The notes beneath the pieces are model-generated. The model worked only from the letters and a program-made list of their open reading frames with translations, did no database searches and was not told where the DNA came from. Of a DNA stretch of 64,000 nucleotides, positions 10,797 to 24,321 are shown one piece after another (within the stretch, counting starts at the first letter, position 1; each line of letters opens with the position of its first letter). The position numbers and the translations under genes are program-made. Source of the DNA: Malurus cyaneus samueli (lineage: Eukaryota > Chordata > Aves > Passeriformes > Maluridae); the NCBI GenBank assembly GCA_009741485.1, contig CM019238.1:7917477-7981476 (forward strand). The letters are read 5' to 3'.

Positions 10797-13700
10797 CATC
10801 AAGAGGATCCTGATGGGTGAGCAAAAACCCTGGCTGGAGCGATGTTGCTTTTGCCCAGCTACCCCTGCCCTGCCCTGGGCAGGCAGGTGGGCCCTGTCCC
10901 ACCCCTGCATGCTGCAGTCTGGGACACCAGGGCTGGACTTTACTCACAGTGTGACCACCCTCATGAGCATCCTCATACCCTCTGTTTCATTTTACCCGTC
11001 TTTTTTGCTTTTCGTGGGGATGTAAAATGGGTCACAGCTCAGAGCAGAGGTCCCAGCAGCAGAAGACAACACTGGAGTGATTAACACCATTGAAGGATCT
11101 CCTCTCACCCAGGGCCCCGCACTCCTCCAGGACATTCCTTCCTTCCCAAGGGCAGGCATAGAGAAACATTAATTCCTTTAAACTGCCCCTCAAATGACAC
11201 CTTCTGACTGCTGCTACATTTTTGCAAGCATTTAAGCTCCCTGACAGTGAAGACTTACAGGCAGGACTCTTTACATGAGGATGTTTACAGCCTCGTCAGC
11301 TAGCCAAGAGTTTTAGTTCCATATTCCCTCACAGCATGTTTATACACAGTATTTAAAATGACATTGTTATCATCCTGAATGCAGTTTAAGTTTCTGGAGT
11401 GCTTTTTTCACCTTTGAATCCTAAAGCACTTGACAACTGGTACATGATGGTTACAGCCTCCATATGTTGTGATTTGTTCACCTGTCACAGGATACACCTG
11501 CCCATGGTGTTCCTGATAATCTCCACACCCCCACAGGGATGCACTCCCATCTGTGCGCTTGGTTTCAGCCAATCTGCAGTGACTCTTTTGCATCTGAAAC
11601 CCTTTTTTACCTGCATAAGGTGGCAGAGGTCGATGGACAGAGAACTGCTTGTCTGGTTTGGTGTCATTCCTCTGGTCAGTTGAAAAATAAAATTTGGCTT
11701 TCTCAGAATGCAGGGTTGGGCTTTTTACAAAAACAAGTTGAAAACAGAGAGAAAGGAGAAACTCAATATACTGACACAGGTCTTCATGGATTTTACAATT
11801 AGCTTTGCTGTCTGTTAGTGGAAAAAATGCCACTGAAGCTTTAAGTTAGGAATTCCTATTGTTACATGAAAAGTACTTATGTAAATGTCCTGAAAACTCT
11901 TAAGATCCCTCTGGCTTGTTCACAATAAATTCTTTAACACTGACTTCAGTAACAAGATATAATCTTGAACAGAGGTAAATTTTGATTTCTTAGAATGGCT
12001 TTAATCCAAAAGTCTTGCACAGCCTTAAAGGATTTTTGGAAGACTGTGTGTATCTTTGAGATCTTAAAGAAAAATCGTTTGGTCCCAGGTTGTTTAAGAA
12101 ACAACAGTTCTCAAATACAAATGCTGGATATAAGCATCTGCTGGATAACTGAATCTAGCTAAATCACAGGAGTCTTCAGTAATTTTTGGACACAAGTATA
12201 GGAAAATGAATACACCAAAGGGACTGAAGTTTGGACAAATTTTGAGCAAATTTGCTAAACTAATAGCTTTTATGGAAGGACTCCAAACCTGCTTTGCTAA
12301 GGAAAGAAGTAGAGTTGGGGCTAATCCCCTTTCTTGTCTCTTGCAAACACAATGTGAATACAGATGTGCAAAGCAGTTAAAGACTAAAAAGAACTGCCTG
12401 GAGATTGCGCCCTGCCTCAGGCTATCGGGAGTCCCTCTGCCTCTATTTTACTTGGAACTGACAGTTTTCTCAGTATTCTTTACACAAACAGAGCAAATTT
12501 TGCTGTTTCACCTTGTTAACTGAACATGTGGTGTGAGGTCAGCAACAGTCGCCAGCCTATCTACAACTGTCTGTGCTCACATGATGCTGCAGCTCCAGCA
12601 TAAACAGGAAATTGGGCAAAGTCACTCTTTTAGTAGGGGACCACAACACTGCTTTTTTTAAAAAAATAAACCCTTCAACAACACGCTGTCAGACCTAATG
12701 AAGAAAAGCAGAGTGGCCAGCAGGAGCAGAATGAAAGCTGCAAATGTTTAGGCTGCAGCACTTTTGCCTGATCATAACAACGAGGTTCAGTGTCAGGAAA
12801 TGCCCCCACGTTCAGTGTCCTGCTCAGCTGATCTGGCTGCGCTCAGGAGTAAAGAGCCATATCCTCCACATCCCCTTCGGCCAGTTCTGGGCTGTTCTTT
12901 TTTACATCCTTATTGACTTCACAGCTACACGCTGCAAAGACTTTGACCTTTGCACTTCATTTCACTCCTAAAATTGCCTGGAGAAAGGAAGTGTGCGGGA
13001 GGCAGGCAGAAAAACAGGGAGGAGGTGCATATGTGTGGGAGGACTTGTCGCAGAGAACGGGTCACTTCTGTTGAAAATAAGAATCAACCTTTCTGCACAT
13101 GTGGACAAAGATAGAAAGAAAAATAGGAATAGGTCCAATCTCACAGCAGCAGATATACAATATCCAGATGAGCTCTGGATTTAGTCACGTGAAGGGGGGA
13201 ACTGATTTAATTGCATGCTCCAAGCTACAGAGACTCAAAGATCTCCTCTGGGATTTACGTATTGGCATGAAATCAGTCCCATGGGAAGCACCCGGCCTTT
13301 GTAGTGACATTTAAACCCCACTGATGTAAATGGCAAAGCTCTCATTTGCTCTGAGAGGCGCAGGTCCTCCTCTTGACAGGAAGCTTTGAGAAATTCAGAG
13401 ATTCCCAAAAATGGAAACATGATATGGAGAAATTATCTGAATAAAGAAATTCTACCTCTGGACTTATGAGGATCATTTCTATCAACCACATGAATTCTCC
13501 CTTCGTAGGTCTAAACTGGGTTTTGTGTGTTGCACACCGGCTGCCCTAAACACTGATTTTTCTCCAGCCAGACAGCAAAAATCAGCTGCTGACTTCAGGC
13601 ATGGTAAAGCCCCTGTTGGGGGGAAGGCAGGCTGCCCCCACAGCTCTCACCCTGGCCATGCCTGGTCAGACAAACACCCACCAGCTCTTAGAGCAACACG

Positions 13701-15046
13701 GGACAAGTGGCGAGCTGGGTACCACGGCTGGCAGGACTCCTGCAGGAGCACAGGGTGTCCAGTGCACCGGGAGAGCTGTCAGAATGCAACCAGAAAACAA
13801 ACGAGTTATGGTGAAACGAAGTGAGGTTTGGAAAGGTCGGTATTTGTCCCAGAAACACAACTCGAGCAATCAGGTCTCTGCAGCCTCCAGCTGGAAGCAG
13901 CGCTGCGTGATTCAGATGCTCAGCCGAAGCCAGTCATCACCGGCCAGATTCCCTCGGTGAATATTTACAGAAAACAAACCAGCTTATAAACTGAGAGTTA
14001 TTTGTCAGACCTATTTAGTAAATATTATAATTGTATTTAAGAGCACACCAAATGTGTGGGTAAGATACAGACCAAAACAGACAGTGGAATGCTCTGGATG
14101 AAGTCTCTACATCGCATAGACGCAAGTACTGAAGTGTTTTAAATGGGGTTTATTTAGGTGGCCCATGCTTCCTTTAAAGGCGGTTGAGTTGAACCTCAGC
14201 AACACTGAAGGTGGCTGAAAGGGCTCAATAGCTGGTCTTACACCCTTTTGTTAATTTCAAAGTACATTATTAGAAAACCAGCTACACTATAGAATTTTAA
14301 AATCTATTTTGATTGCAGTTCTGCTCTTTTCACCTGTCTTCTCATCAACTACATTGTGTTGCTTAACCCTTAATTATTCTCTAGGCAGTGATAGAGAATA
14401 ATCTATATCTACATAGGCTACATCTCCAGACCTGGGTTTTCTTCTTTAAAAGTAGTCTCTGCTTTATACTTCACAGGAGGCAGTGCTGGTTTTTAAACAT
14501 TTTTAGACTTATTTTTTTTGTTCCCCCTAGTTTGTGTAAAAGTTCATCACTCTCATGCTCATAATATACAGCATCCACTGCCTGTCATTTTTTATTTTAA
14601 AATACATAAATGTTAAGAAAAATATAAACAAGGCTCCTTCTGCCATGTTTTCAGCTTTTTGTTACTGTTGGGCCCTGTGATTCATCCAAGGAAAGAGGGT
14701 TTTAGGACTAAGGGTTTGCAGAAATAACGCCCTGCGAGCTCCCCTTCACGTTTGAGGTGTGTTTCACAAAGTCAGCTGGTTAAAGTCAGCTCGAGTATCC
14801 AAACATTCTTTGTGTAAACTTCCCATGCTGAGGAGATAACTGAGCGTTCCCCCTCTCCGCTCTGGGAAGGCGATGCTGCTGTGAAATTCTGCAGACCTGC
14901 GCTTTTTTTCTCAGTGCTCTGCCTACTTCACACTGGCCTGTGGAGCTGGGAATGAGCAGCAGGGCACAAACCAAAGCCTCCAGCACGGCCTGGGGACTGC
15001 ACGGGGTGCTGAGCTGTGCTGGCCACAGAATGACAGTGTGCCCTGA

Positions 15047-15360
15047 GCTGGAGAGGAGCCACAAGGATCATCCTGTGCAGCCCTGGCCCTGCACAGCACC
15101 GTCCCCCAGAGTCACACCCTGCACTGGAGAGCATTCTACAAACATTTCCTTCACTCTACCAGGCTTGGTGCTGTCACAGTTCCCTGGGGAGCCTGTTCCA
15201 GTGCCCAGCCACCCCCTGGGTGAAGAAATTTTTCTAGCTAACCCACCCCTTACACAGCTTCATGCTGTTTTTTGGTTCTCTTACTGGCCACCAGGGAGGA
15301 GATCAGTGCCTGCTCCTCTTCTTTCCCTCATGAGGAAGTATCCTCATCCTCAGGCCTTTT
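15047..15360 (-). mobile_element. CR1 LINE fragment (minus orientation)
   Basis: A run of typical minus-strand CR1 phrases is seen in the right order: GCCACAAGGATCATCCTG, CCTGGCCCTGCACAGCACC, AGAGTCACACCCTGCACTGG, AGGCTTGGTGCTGTCACAG, TCCCTGGGGAGCCTGTTCC, GTGCCCAGCCACCCCCTGGG, CACAGCTTCATGCTGTTTT and GGAGATCAGTGCCTGCTCC. It is the longest CR1 copy in the window, about 310 bp, and has no usable reading frame. Confidence 0.9.
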
Positions 15361-16888
15361 TCTTTGCACCTCCTGACATTGGTTCTTCCCAATGTAAATC
15401 ACAGACAGGTTAAGTTTTCTCAGTCCCTGTTACTACTGCAACTTTTGCCTGGATGTGGACACACGCATGTGCCCAGGGCTGGCATATGCTGTGTAGCACT
15501 GCTATTGAAAAAACTCAGCGTGGCAAATGAAGTCCTAAGAGCATATTTAATGTTGTTTATCTTCATTTGCATGACTTCTCAAACTTCCCTTGCTGAACTA
15601 AATGACGAAATCACAACATGTTCAGAAACATTAAATCATTTCCTCAACATCTGAATATAACGGGGCTGCAGAAGGAAAACAATTACTTCTGGCATGTTGC
15701 ACACTTTAACACTCCAAATTCTGGTATCCCTGTGTATTTACAGGCTTAAACTCTGATCAGAGCAGCACTAAAAACAACTATGGAGAATGATTTATTTCCT
15801 AGGAAATGCCCCAGTCTTGCCAAACACCAGCTTTCCCTGGCCATTGTAGATTTCAGAGTGCACAGTGCACACACAGTCAGTAAATTCAGGATGCCCCGAG
15901 CCAGATTTCTACTGCTGGCCTGTGGGCAGTGGATTGGTGCCACTGAGGAATGTGTCTAACCCTGCATGGGGCAGTGTCCTGCTGTCTCCGTGGTGTACAA
16001 TGCCCAAATTCAGTGTGGCACTGAAAGGATGAGGTGTGACTGTCCTGCCTGGCTGTGCACCCACCCCTGCCTCAACACTGCCCACTTTACCTTGTGGGAG
16101 TGTCTGAGCTTCCCCATCTGCCCATGGGGTGAGAGAAGGGCAGGAGTGGGGTTGCCCCTCAGCAGCTGGCCATAGTGCCCCCTGTGCCATCCAAAGCTCA
16201 CACGTGAACTCCTGTGAGGGCTGCTGGTGCCAGGGAGGGAAACAGGAACTGCCCAAATGAAAAAGAGAAAGAGAGAATAATGAAAGTGCTCGTTTCTGCA
16301 GAACCCCATGGATTTCACACCTAGAAAGGTTTGTTGCTGTGATCTGATAGAGCTGCAGCTTGCAAGAGGACAGGCCATCTTTCTTGAGCAGGTGCCTACT
16401 CTTTGGGGTTATGTTCAGACAGTTGTCAGGGATTTGTAATGCAGATCATCTCCGCGGGTACAGCAAGAGTAAAACTCACTGCCAAACTCCACAAATAGTG
16501 GAACAGTTTGGGAGTAAAAACAGATTTCAGAAATGAAAGTTCAGCTTGATCTATTGGGAACAACGTGCAATTAATGTGCTCAGCAATGTCTTAAATATGA
16601 GCAATGTGGGAGAAGGGTAATAGCTCCCTTTCTATCATTTTTCAACCTGTCAGCACACTAATCTATGAAACACCAAAATCCAGATTCTTGCTAATGTAAA
16701 CTGGTAAACGTGGCTGAAGGCAGTGGTGTTGTGCAGCCTATCTGGATTCACGTCTGTTTTAAACAATAAAGCTATCAGAAGAGTATGTGCTTGTGGGATG
16801 GTGAAATAGGATCAATGTTACTGTTACAAAAGTGAGGACAATGAGCCAGCTGGGTTTTTCCACAGGCCTTTTCAAAACTACAGCGTTT

Positions 16889-16962
16889 ATTTCTGCTTTT
16901 CTACAGCTTCTTCTCTATCTCTTCTCCTCCCTTCCCTATCTTTTTTTTTTTTTTTTTTTTTT
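16889..16962. repeat. Polypyrimidine tract ending in T22
   Basis: About 50 bp of almost pure C/T (CTTCTTCTCTATCTC, then TTCTCCTCCCTTCCC) leads into 22 consecutive T at 16941-16962. It is a homopyrimidine low-complexity tract in GAB3 intron 1 and may be length-variable. Confidence 0.9.
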
Positions 16963-17590
16963 GTGGTTTTAAGCACTCGGAGCTACACCCAGAAAATGAG
17001 GTCACCAGGGAGCAGTAAGGATGTGGATGCAGACTGACTGCATCATTTGCTCTGTGCATGCTGCTGGCTGCCCTCTCTCACCAGGGCTCCCTGGAAGGGA
17101 AAGGAGCAGGAAGGAGGAGAAGGCATCGAGACTGAACTCTGCTGTTGGGGATATCCCATTGCCTCTGCTGCTGGTGCTGGTTGGCATTGGGGAAACACAG
17201 AGACAAATGGGACACTGCTGCAGGCAGAAGGGCAACTCTGCACCCTCCTGGTATCTGGAGCTGAAGAAGGAGGGATCCTCCACAGCCAGGCTGCTGCTCC
17301 CATGGACACGGTGACTGGAAGGGTTTGCCATGCCTCCACCCAACCACCCTCTCCTCCGCCAAGGCTGCCAGCAAATGGGAACAGGAAGAGCCCCACAAGC
17401 TCCTTGGCCATCCCCTCTCCTGCTGGTTCCCCTGCCTCACCTTGGTGTGATCTATGCCCTCCCAGTCCCTCCCAGCGGGTCATGGCAGGTCAGTGCCACC
17501 ACCTTTGTGACGGTCACCTGCACGCCTTCTGCCCTGAGGAAAATACCTGCACACTTGCTCCCCCTGTGCCCCGATGTATGGGGAGCACCT

Positions 17591-17650
17591 GAAGCACATC
17601 TGGGGCTCCTGAAGCACATCTGGGGCTCCTGAAGCACATCTGGCTCTAGC
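17591..17650. repeat. 20 bp tandem repeat, 3 copies
   Basis: Three units of GAAGCACATCTGGGGCTCCT are seen, the last diverging after GAAGCACATCTGG. This is a small minisatellite in GAB3 intron 1. Confidence 0.88.
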
Positions 17651-20600
17651 CCTAGTGAGGCTGCAGGGCTCCCCAGGACGATGCAGTCCCGCAGCAGCGA
17701 GGCCATGCCGCTGTGTTGGGGTGAAAGGCCTCCACCTGACCTTGGTAATGACCAAGAAGTCTGTTTCCGTTTTCTTCTGATGGGAAGAGTTGGTCAATTG
17801 GCTTTAAAACCATACCTCAGCCAGCCAAATTCTATAAATTTTCAAAACTAAAAGTGTACATTCCTCTGCATAGTCTGCAGTACTTGCACATGCTTCTGAA
17901 GGAAGCAAATATAAGTGTGGCTAGTGTTAATACTTGAACTGCTTGAATGTCATCAACTTGGACTGCAAAACAGGAGCTGAAGTGAAGTTCCAGCTGCCTT
18001 TGAGTTCCTCTGCTGAATTTTGAAGTAATTTTCAGTTTTGAAGTGGGTTTTATTGCTTCTAATCCTATGGGAAAGATTAATAAAGACAGAAAAACTAGCA
18101 GCAGAAATGCCAAGACAGCCTTATACGCTAAAATCTGCTCCAACCAAAATGTAGACACATAAAAATTCCAAATTCTCCAGATATAACCATTTCCTGATAA
18201 GTTGAATGTGCAAGGAGAGTGATGAGGACACTGCACTCCCTTCCTTACCACTGCTGAGTTCTCTTCCTTCCAGCAGTGATGCCCCAGCCACAGAATGGTT
18301 AAATAACTGAAAGTTTGTGCCCAAAAATTTGCTCTCAGCTTGTTTCAAAGAGTGCAGATCCTGGACAGTCAGTGCCTTTACTTTCAGTGGCTATGAAAGC
18401 CCTGCCTGAGCATTTATCTTAGGGAGAGTGTGGAGACAGAGACATTCACAACAAAGAAACCGTGTGCAACATCCTCGGCTCTGCACCGAACCCACTGTGC
18501 TGACAGAGAAAAACAAAGCAGACTTTCCCTGTGGCTGCCTTCAGCTGAAATGTGGTGCTTGGGAGCCATGAAGATTATTCTTTTTGTAACAGGTCTCAAA
18601 TACATTCTGTTTTAGCAGGCAATGTTTTGCTCCCTGGCACTGCCTTTTAGACTCCTGCCTAATGTTATTTTAGGAGGGACAGCATGTGGGTATCACAGGC
18701 CTCTTGGTGCTTGTAGGTAGTGAGGGGAGTAGGGATGCAGGCTTTGTTTAAAGAGAGGTCATTTCGAGGATGTTTATGTTCTAGGAGCAAAGCAAGACTG
18801 CAGAAGAATAAGTGTTTTCAAAGGCAGAGTTAAAGTAAGAGCTATAAAGAGAGAGTAGGGGAGTCCCAAATGGGCAAGAAAATTGGAAAGACAGGAATGG
18901 GAGGAGCAGGAAAACTAAAGGAAGAAGGGCAAATTAAAAACAAAAACTGTGGGGACCTTGCAGAGAAAGGACTGGGCTCTGCAGCTCTGTGGGCAGGACG
19001 TCACTGAGGAGCAGCTCCAGACCCAGCTGCTCACACGGAGCACAACCTGCAGAAGGATGATGGCAAACCCCTGGTCCTGGCAGGAGGAAGACACAGCTCC
19101 TCCAGCACAGGTTTCTCAAAATTAGACCCAAGTTTTGACTCTGGGTGGAGCAGCCCCGTCCCGTGAATCATCAGGCTGTGGGCTGGCCATTGTCTGCATT
19201 GCTGTGAGGGATTCCTTCGCCAAAGCCGAGCAGAAAAGCCAGCAAAGCAACAGGAGGGAAGAGGCCGTTACTGCAATCCTGTGAGAGCAGTGGGAATGAT
19301 GACAGACAATGCCCCAGATCCCTGCTCCACCACAGGAGCTGCCAGTGCAACAAAGTGTCCAGAGCATGTGTGACAGCCATGGCAGCTCAGACAGCTGGCT
19401 CTGCAGCACCTCTGGCTGCTCCTAAAGAACTGCAGAGAGCCCTAGAAACCTCCTGTTTTGCTAGTACACTGCAAGCAGAGGGCAAGAGCTAATCAGGCCT
19501 TGTGCTAATTACACTGCCTATTGCTGGGAGAGGATGGGGATGTGGCTGGATGCCAACAGTAATATGGTAGGCGGGATCAGAGGGCTCCGCTGACTCCCGG
19601 GGATCTCTGCTTTGGTATCCTGGTGCTTGTGCTTGCTTTCTTCCCTCTCCTGGGGCTGCCTGTGGAATGGCTCAGCCTGTGAAGGCCTTTTGGAGCCCCA
19701 CAAGCTCCTGGTGATGTGTGGCAGGATCCCTGGTGCTGGCAGGAGGGCAGAGCTGTGCTGGCACAGGACGCTGGGCTCGGCTCAGCCCCACCGTGGGCTG
19801 GGACGGCTGGGGCTGCTGCTGCTGGCAGAGCTGCAGCCTCGTGTTTTTTGACCTTTTACTCTTCCAGAGATAGAAATGGGATTTGTCTGAGGCTTGGAAT
19901 AACTTCCTGCGATTGTGCTGGAGAGGGCTAGTCTGGCTTGCTAGATAGCTGTGTCTGTCGGGCTGGCTCAGGAATGGAGAAAGCCTCTGCTCCGTGACTA
20001 AGCCGAAGACAGATTTAAAGGAGCCCAAAGACACAGCTGTGCCTTAGAGGAAAAATAAGCTGAGAGCACTGTACATTGTCCCCAGCAGCACAACTGGGCC
20101 TGGGCTGTTTCTGGGGTTGGGCATTAGCCATTACCGAAGAACCACAAACAACCCTAAAGCAAATGGTGTCTGTGTTTTGATAGTGATTCCTCAGATGGTA
20201 ACTTACAAATCCTCTCCGGATCAGTGACGTGTGTGTGTCTGCATGTGTGGGAAAGTAGGTAATGGTCTGAAAATTGATCCTTTGGGATGATGAGAGCAAG
20301 CAATAGTTGTGCAAGCCTTCCCCTCCTCCTCCACCACTCCTGTGCCTCTGCTGCCAGCACAGGCAGTGACACTGGGGCTGAGGTGAGGGCTGCTCTGCTT
20401 TTCCTGCATCTTTTGATGCCCTTCTGCATCTCTTTTGCCCAATCTTTAATTCCCTGTAGGCTAACTTCCAGTAGCCTTTACAGGTGACACTGACAGGGCA
20501 GATGTTTTCAGCACAACATTCAACAGATCTCTTGGGACCTCCCAAAGAATTAAGGAAATGTACTTCAAATAAAGCCTTTTTTAAGCAAGCTTTTAGCTGT

Positions 20601-20969
20601 CTCTTTTATTTTACTCATCAGTACTCAAAATCACTATGTTCAAGATGCATGCTGGTGTATTCCTGTGTGACTCACTCACAGACCAGCTGCTTCTGACTCT
20701 CCTTTCTTAAAATTTGGAGTAGGAACGATCTTTGCTGATGTTCCTTTGAACAACAGAACACAGAGCACCTGTTGGGCAGGATCCTTGTCAGAAAATGGTA
20801 ATTTCCTACGCTCTGGCCAGCAGCAGTGCCAGCTGGGGATCCCCTGGCACATCCCAAGGAATGCTCAGGCCACAGCCAGCCCAGCTCAGCTGTAAGCCCC
20901 TTTTCCTCCTGGGCTGGGTCTCTGCAGGCGTTTGCTGCTGGTGTCAGCCCTCCCTGCTTGGCCCTGCTC

Positions 20970-20996
20970 GGACAGGACAGGACAGGACAGGACAGG
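20970..20996. repeat. (GGACA)n microsatellite
   Basis: Five perfect pentanucleotide units, GGACA, followed by GG. It sits in a GC-richer patch of GAB3 intron 1. Confidence 0.9.
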
Positions 20997-23610
20997 GACA
21001 GCAGCTCTCCCACCTCTGCAGCTGGTGCTTGGATCTGTGCCGCTCCTGAGCATGTTTCATAGTGGGTAAGAAATAAAAATTTGGCTCTTCCTGCCCAGCA
21101 AAAGCAGAGCTGTCCCAAAGCCAAGTCACGTTTCTGCTGCAAACAAGTCCTAAGACACAAGTTCAACATAGTTAACACTTGTGTGCAGAGACACCATTCA
21201 CAGGTTTTCAGCCTCAGGGAATTCAGGGTGTTAGTGATATGTATCAGAAAATGTGATTTATAGTGTAATTGTATAATACAGTAATAGGGTAACATCATGT
21301 CTCGGAGCTTCAGTGCACAGCAGGTCCCTTGGACAGCAGAAGGAAGCAGGGCTGGACTGCAGTTTATCCATTTGCATCACGTCCTGACTCCTACATATAT
21401 TTAGTTTACTAGTTTCTAAACAGGTAGTGTCAAACAAACTGGAATTTTGGATATGTTTTTTACCAAAAAAAAACCCAAAAAACTGCAATCCAAACAGCAA
21501 AAAATTAACATAGAAAACCCACCTAATTTATTTGTAGGTATTTTCACATAACTAATTAATTTTAAATCCTTTAAAAAGGTTTTTAAATGCTTTTGTGCAT
21601 TTTTACTGAATTCCAATTCTATTCAAATGCAGCTTGTTTCAAATCACATAAAATAATCCTTGCTGGGGCAAAGCAAGCTTTTCACAGCGATACCTTGTTA
21701 AAATAAAATTTGTGACATCAAGAACATGAGTAATTGTATCTCAAGCTATGCCAATGCCTTGGTATTTGTGGATGGGGATCAAGTGTGCCTGTTAGAAGAA
21801 ATAAGTACTACATTTATTCTAAAAACTCCACTTAGCAGTAAATCATTTCATGTCAATTAATGAAACTGTATTTCAAGGAAATAAATGAAAAAGTACCTGT
21901 GGCAAAAAATGAGATTAAGAAATTACAATTTAATTCAAGGATTTATAACTTCTCATTTAAGTTATTATAAAAATCTGTGTTAACATTACTCTATGTGAAT
22001 TAATGCTCTTCATAGGGAAATTTCCTCAGGATGACTGGATTAGATTGGGGAAATATCATGAGGGGGAGCTGTTGAAATTAAAAATAAAACTACTGATGCT
22101 CCCAGACTGAACAAAACTTGTCGCCTGTGATCAGTGGTGTTGCATACAATGCTCTTTTTCTACCCTCAGTCATGTATGCCACAAAGACAGCGATGGACTG
22201 TAACATCACGGGGCATCTGTTCACCCACAGATTAAAAGGTATTTAAGGGCTAAGTAATTAATCTTTCTCACCACACCTTATTTCCAACAATTCAACTCAG
22301 TTACCTTAATTGTGCTACAGCAGGCAGCTCCACATGTTTTCACAAGGACTGTGAGAATAATGCACGTCAACAGATTCTCTGGAGCTTCTCATGCTCGAGG
22401 GTTTTCCCCCATCTATCTGTTCACAGACGCTGAGCTGGTGCTTACAGCCACAATTAACCACAGCTAGAATTTCATTTAAGAACAAATATGCAAATGTGTC
22501 TGGCACCATTAAAAAGACCAGGTCATGGTACCTGTGCAGTAGTTTTCACTTTGATGAGCCTGTGTGAAGCAGGTCAGCACTGAGGGTGTCTCTGGCACAA
22601 CATGATGCAGGGTGTAGGTGTGAGAGAATTGTTGCTGTACTGAAACCAACAACGAATCCCCCAAATAAATAACACCGCTAAATGATGTAGGACCCTGCAG
22701 ATCAGCTCCCTGCAGGCTTAGGCTTTTTCTCTACTACACCAGAAAAACAAAACCCAGAAGACAGTGCCTGTTACGCAGACTCGCTCCAGACTGCAGCCTT
22801 TTCTTTAGTTTCCTCTCCATCACAAAACATCCCAGTGTTCATTTTTCCATCCAGAACTGCTAAACCTCTGACAACAACCCTGACACACACTGTGCACTGC
22901 AACACAAACCCAGGTAGGCATCCCACACCATGGCCCTGCCTGGCTCTTCTACATCAAGATGCTCTCTCAGAGTAACAAACAAATTTCACATCAGCAAAGG
23001 TGTCATTAGATCGTCCTAAATATCTGTGTGCATTCTCATGAAGTTTCTGGAATTCTTTGCAAAAGCCAGAGCTTGCTGCCCAATTGTTGAAGGGGGATGT
23101 CTTCTAACACTCCACCAAGCCCTTGTGTCACTGTGTGACCCAGTTCCAGGAGCAGGAAGCTGTGCTGCTGCATCATCACCTGACAGCCAAACTCCACACG
23201 ACCTGCGCTGCTGCAGAGCAGGGATGGTGGCAGGATGGTAAGCAGAAGCGTGAAGTTCTCAGTCGCTGGTTTTGCTAACTGAATCCCACAAAAAGTGATG
23301 TGAGATAAGGGTTTGAGCACAGAGCAAACAAACACCCTGCACAGATCCTGAGACTCCAGCGAGGTCAGCACAGTTAGAAGAGTCCTTGACTCTCATGTGC
23401 AAAAGAGAACCTCTGAAATTCAGCCTGACAGAAACTCTTCTGTCAAAGGCTCTTTCCTGAGGGTACAAAAAAATTCCAATCTTTTATAACCAAATAATTT
23501 GCACTTCGAGCTTAGGTCCCAGTTCCAGAAAGTTCTCGGGCACATGCTTCACAGCAAGATCAGGAATAGTCTTTGACCTCACGTAATGAAAATTAAGGAA
23601 TTGAGCCTGG

Positions 23611-23709
23611 TTTGTTTTTGTTTGTTTGTTTGTTTTTTTTTTTTGGTTTTTTTTTGTTTTTTTTTGGGGTGTGTGTGTGGTGTGTTGGTGTGTGTGTGTG
23701 TGTGTGCGT
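23611..23709. repeat. Compound T-rich / (TG)n microsatellite
   Basis: TTTG repeats (23611-23635) pass into T runs broken by GG or G, then into a TG dinucleotide tract (about 23668-23707) with a few GG interruptions. It is a low-complexity tract in GAB3 intron 1. The pattern could be the decayed tail of a retroposed copy, but no element body is recognisable next to it. Confidence 0.9.
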
Positions 23710-24159
23710 TTTTCCAAGCTTTCCCTGCCATTTTCACTGCCTAAAGTTTCAGCAGTACCTGGCAAGATGAAAGGAGAATTTTGACTCCAACTAAGTGACG
23801 GGCTGCTATTTAACTATCCTCTTGCTTCAGACACAATGAAGCTTTTTTTCTGAAAAATGCTGTTTCAGAGTATGTATCTGACACATACACACTGTGCATG
23901 GTATGAAACTGAGGGGACACTTCCTCTTCTAAAGCAAAAGCCATGACACCAAGAGGCAAACAAGCACCATGCATGAACGTGTGCATGAGAGGGACATGGA
24001 AATCTTCTTTGTACTGAATGTTTGACATCTACTAATTTTGATTTGCAAATGGGCCATACAAAACCAGCAGCACAATCAACCTCTCTCTGGGAGCTGTTTG
24101 AGAAGAGAGAGTGAAGCAGGGCTTTCTTCTGCCAGCCTTGCAATGATCCCTTAAGTATT

Positions 24160-24321
24160 TGGAAATGGTGGAGTCACCATCCCTGGAGGGATTTAAAAGC
24201 TATGTAGATGTGGTGCTTGGAACCATGATTTAGCTGTGGGCTTGGCAGTGCTGGGTTAATTGGCTGGACTCGATGATTTTGAAGGTTTTTATCCAACCTA
24301 AATGAGTCTGTGATTCTGTGC
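24160..24321 (+). mobile_element. CR1 LINE 3' end fragment (plus orientation)
   Basis: CR1 3'-UTR phrases are in order: GGTGGAGTCACCATCCCTGG, AGGGATTTAAAAGCTATGTA, GATGTGGTGCTTGGAACCAT, GGGCTTGGCAGTGCTGGGTT, TGGCTGGACTCGATGATTTT, CCAACCTAAATGAGTCTGTG and the terminal GATTCTG. This is a different CR1 subfamily pattern from the copies at 32.2 and 55.3 kb. Confidence 0.9.

Noticed and set aside
10335..10910. Minus-strand 191-codon frame
   Set aside because: It resembles no protein family and crosses a 19 bp tandem duplication. It is most likely a chance frame.
20672..21298. Minus-strand 208-codon frame in GAB3 intron 1
   Set aside because: No recognisable domain; it crosses the (GGACA)n repeat and lacks splice or promoter support. 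It is Cys/Leu/Ser-rich, as expected of chance frames in this DNA.
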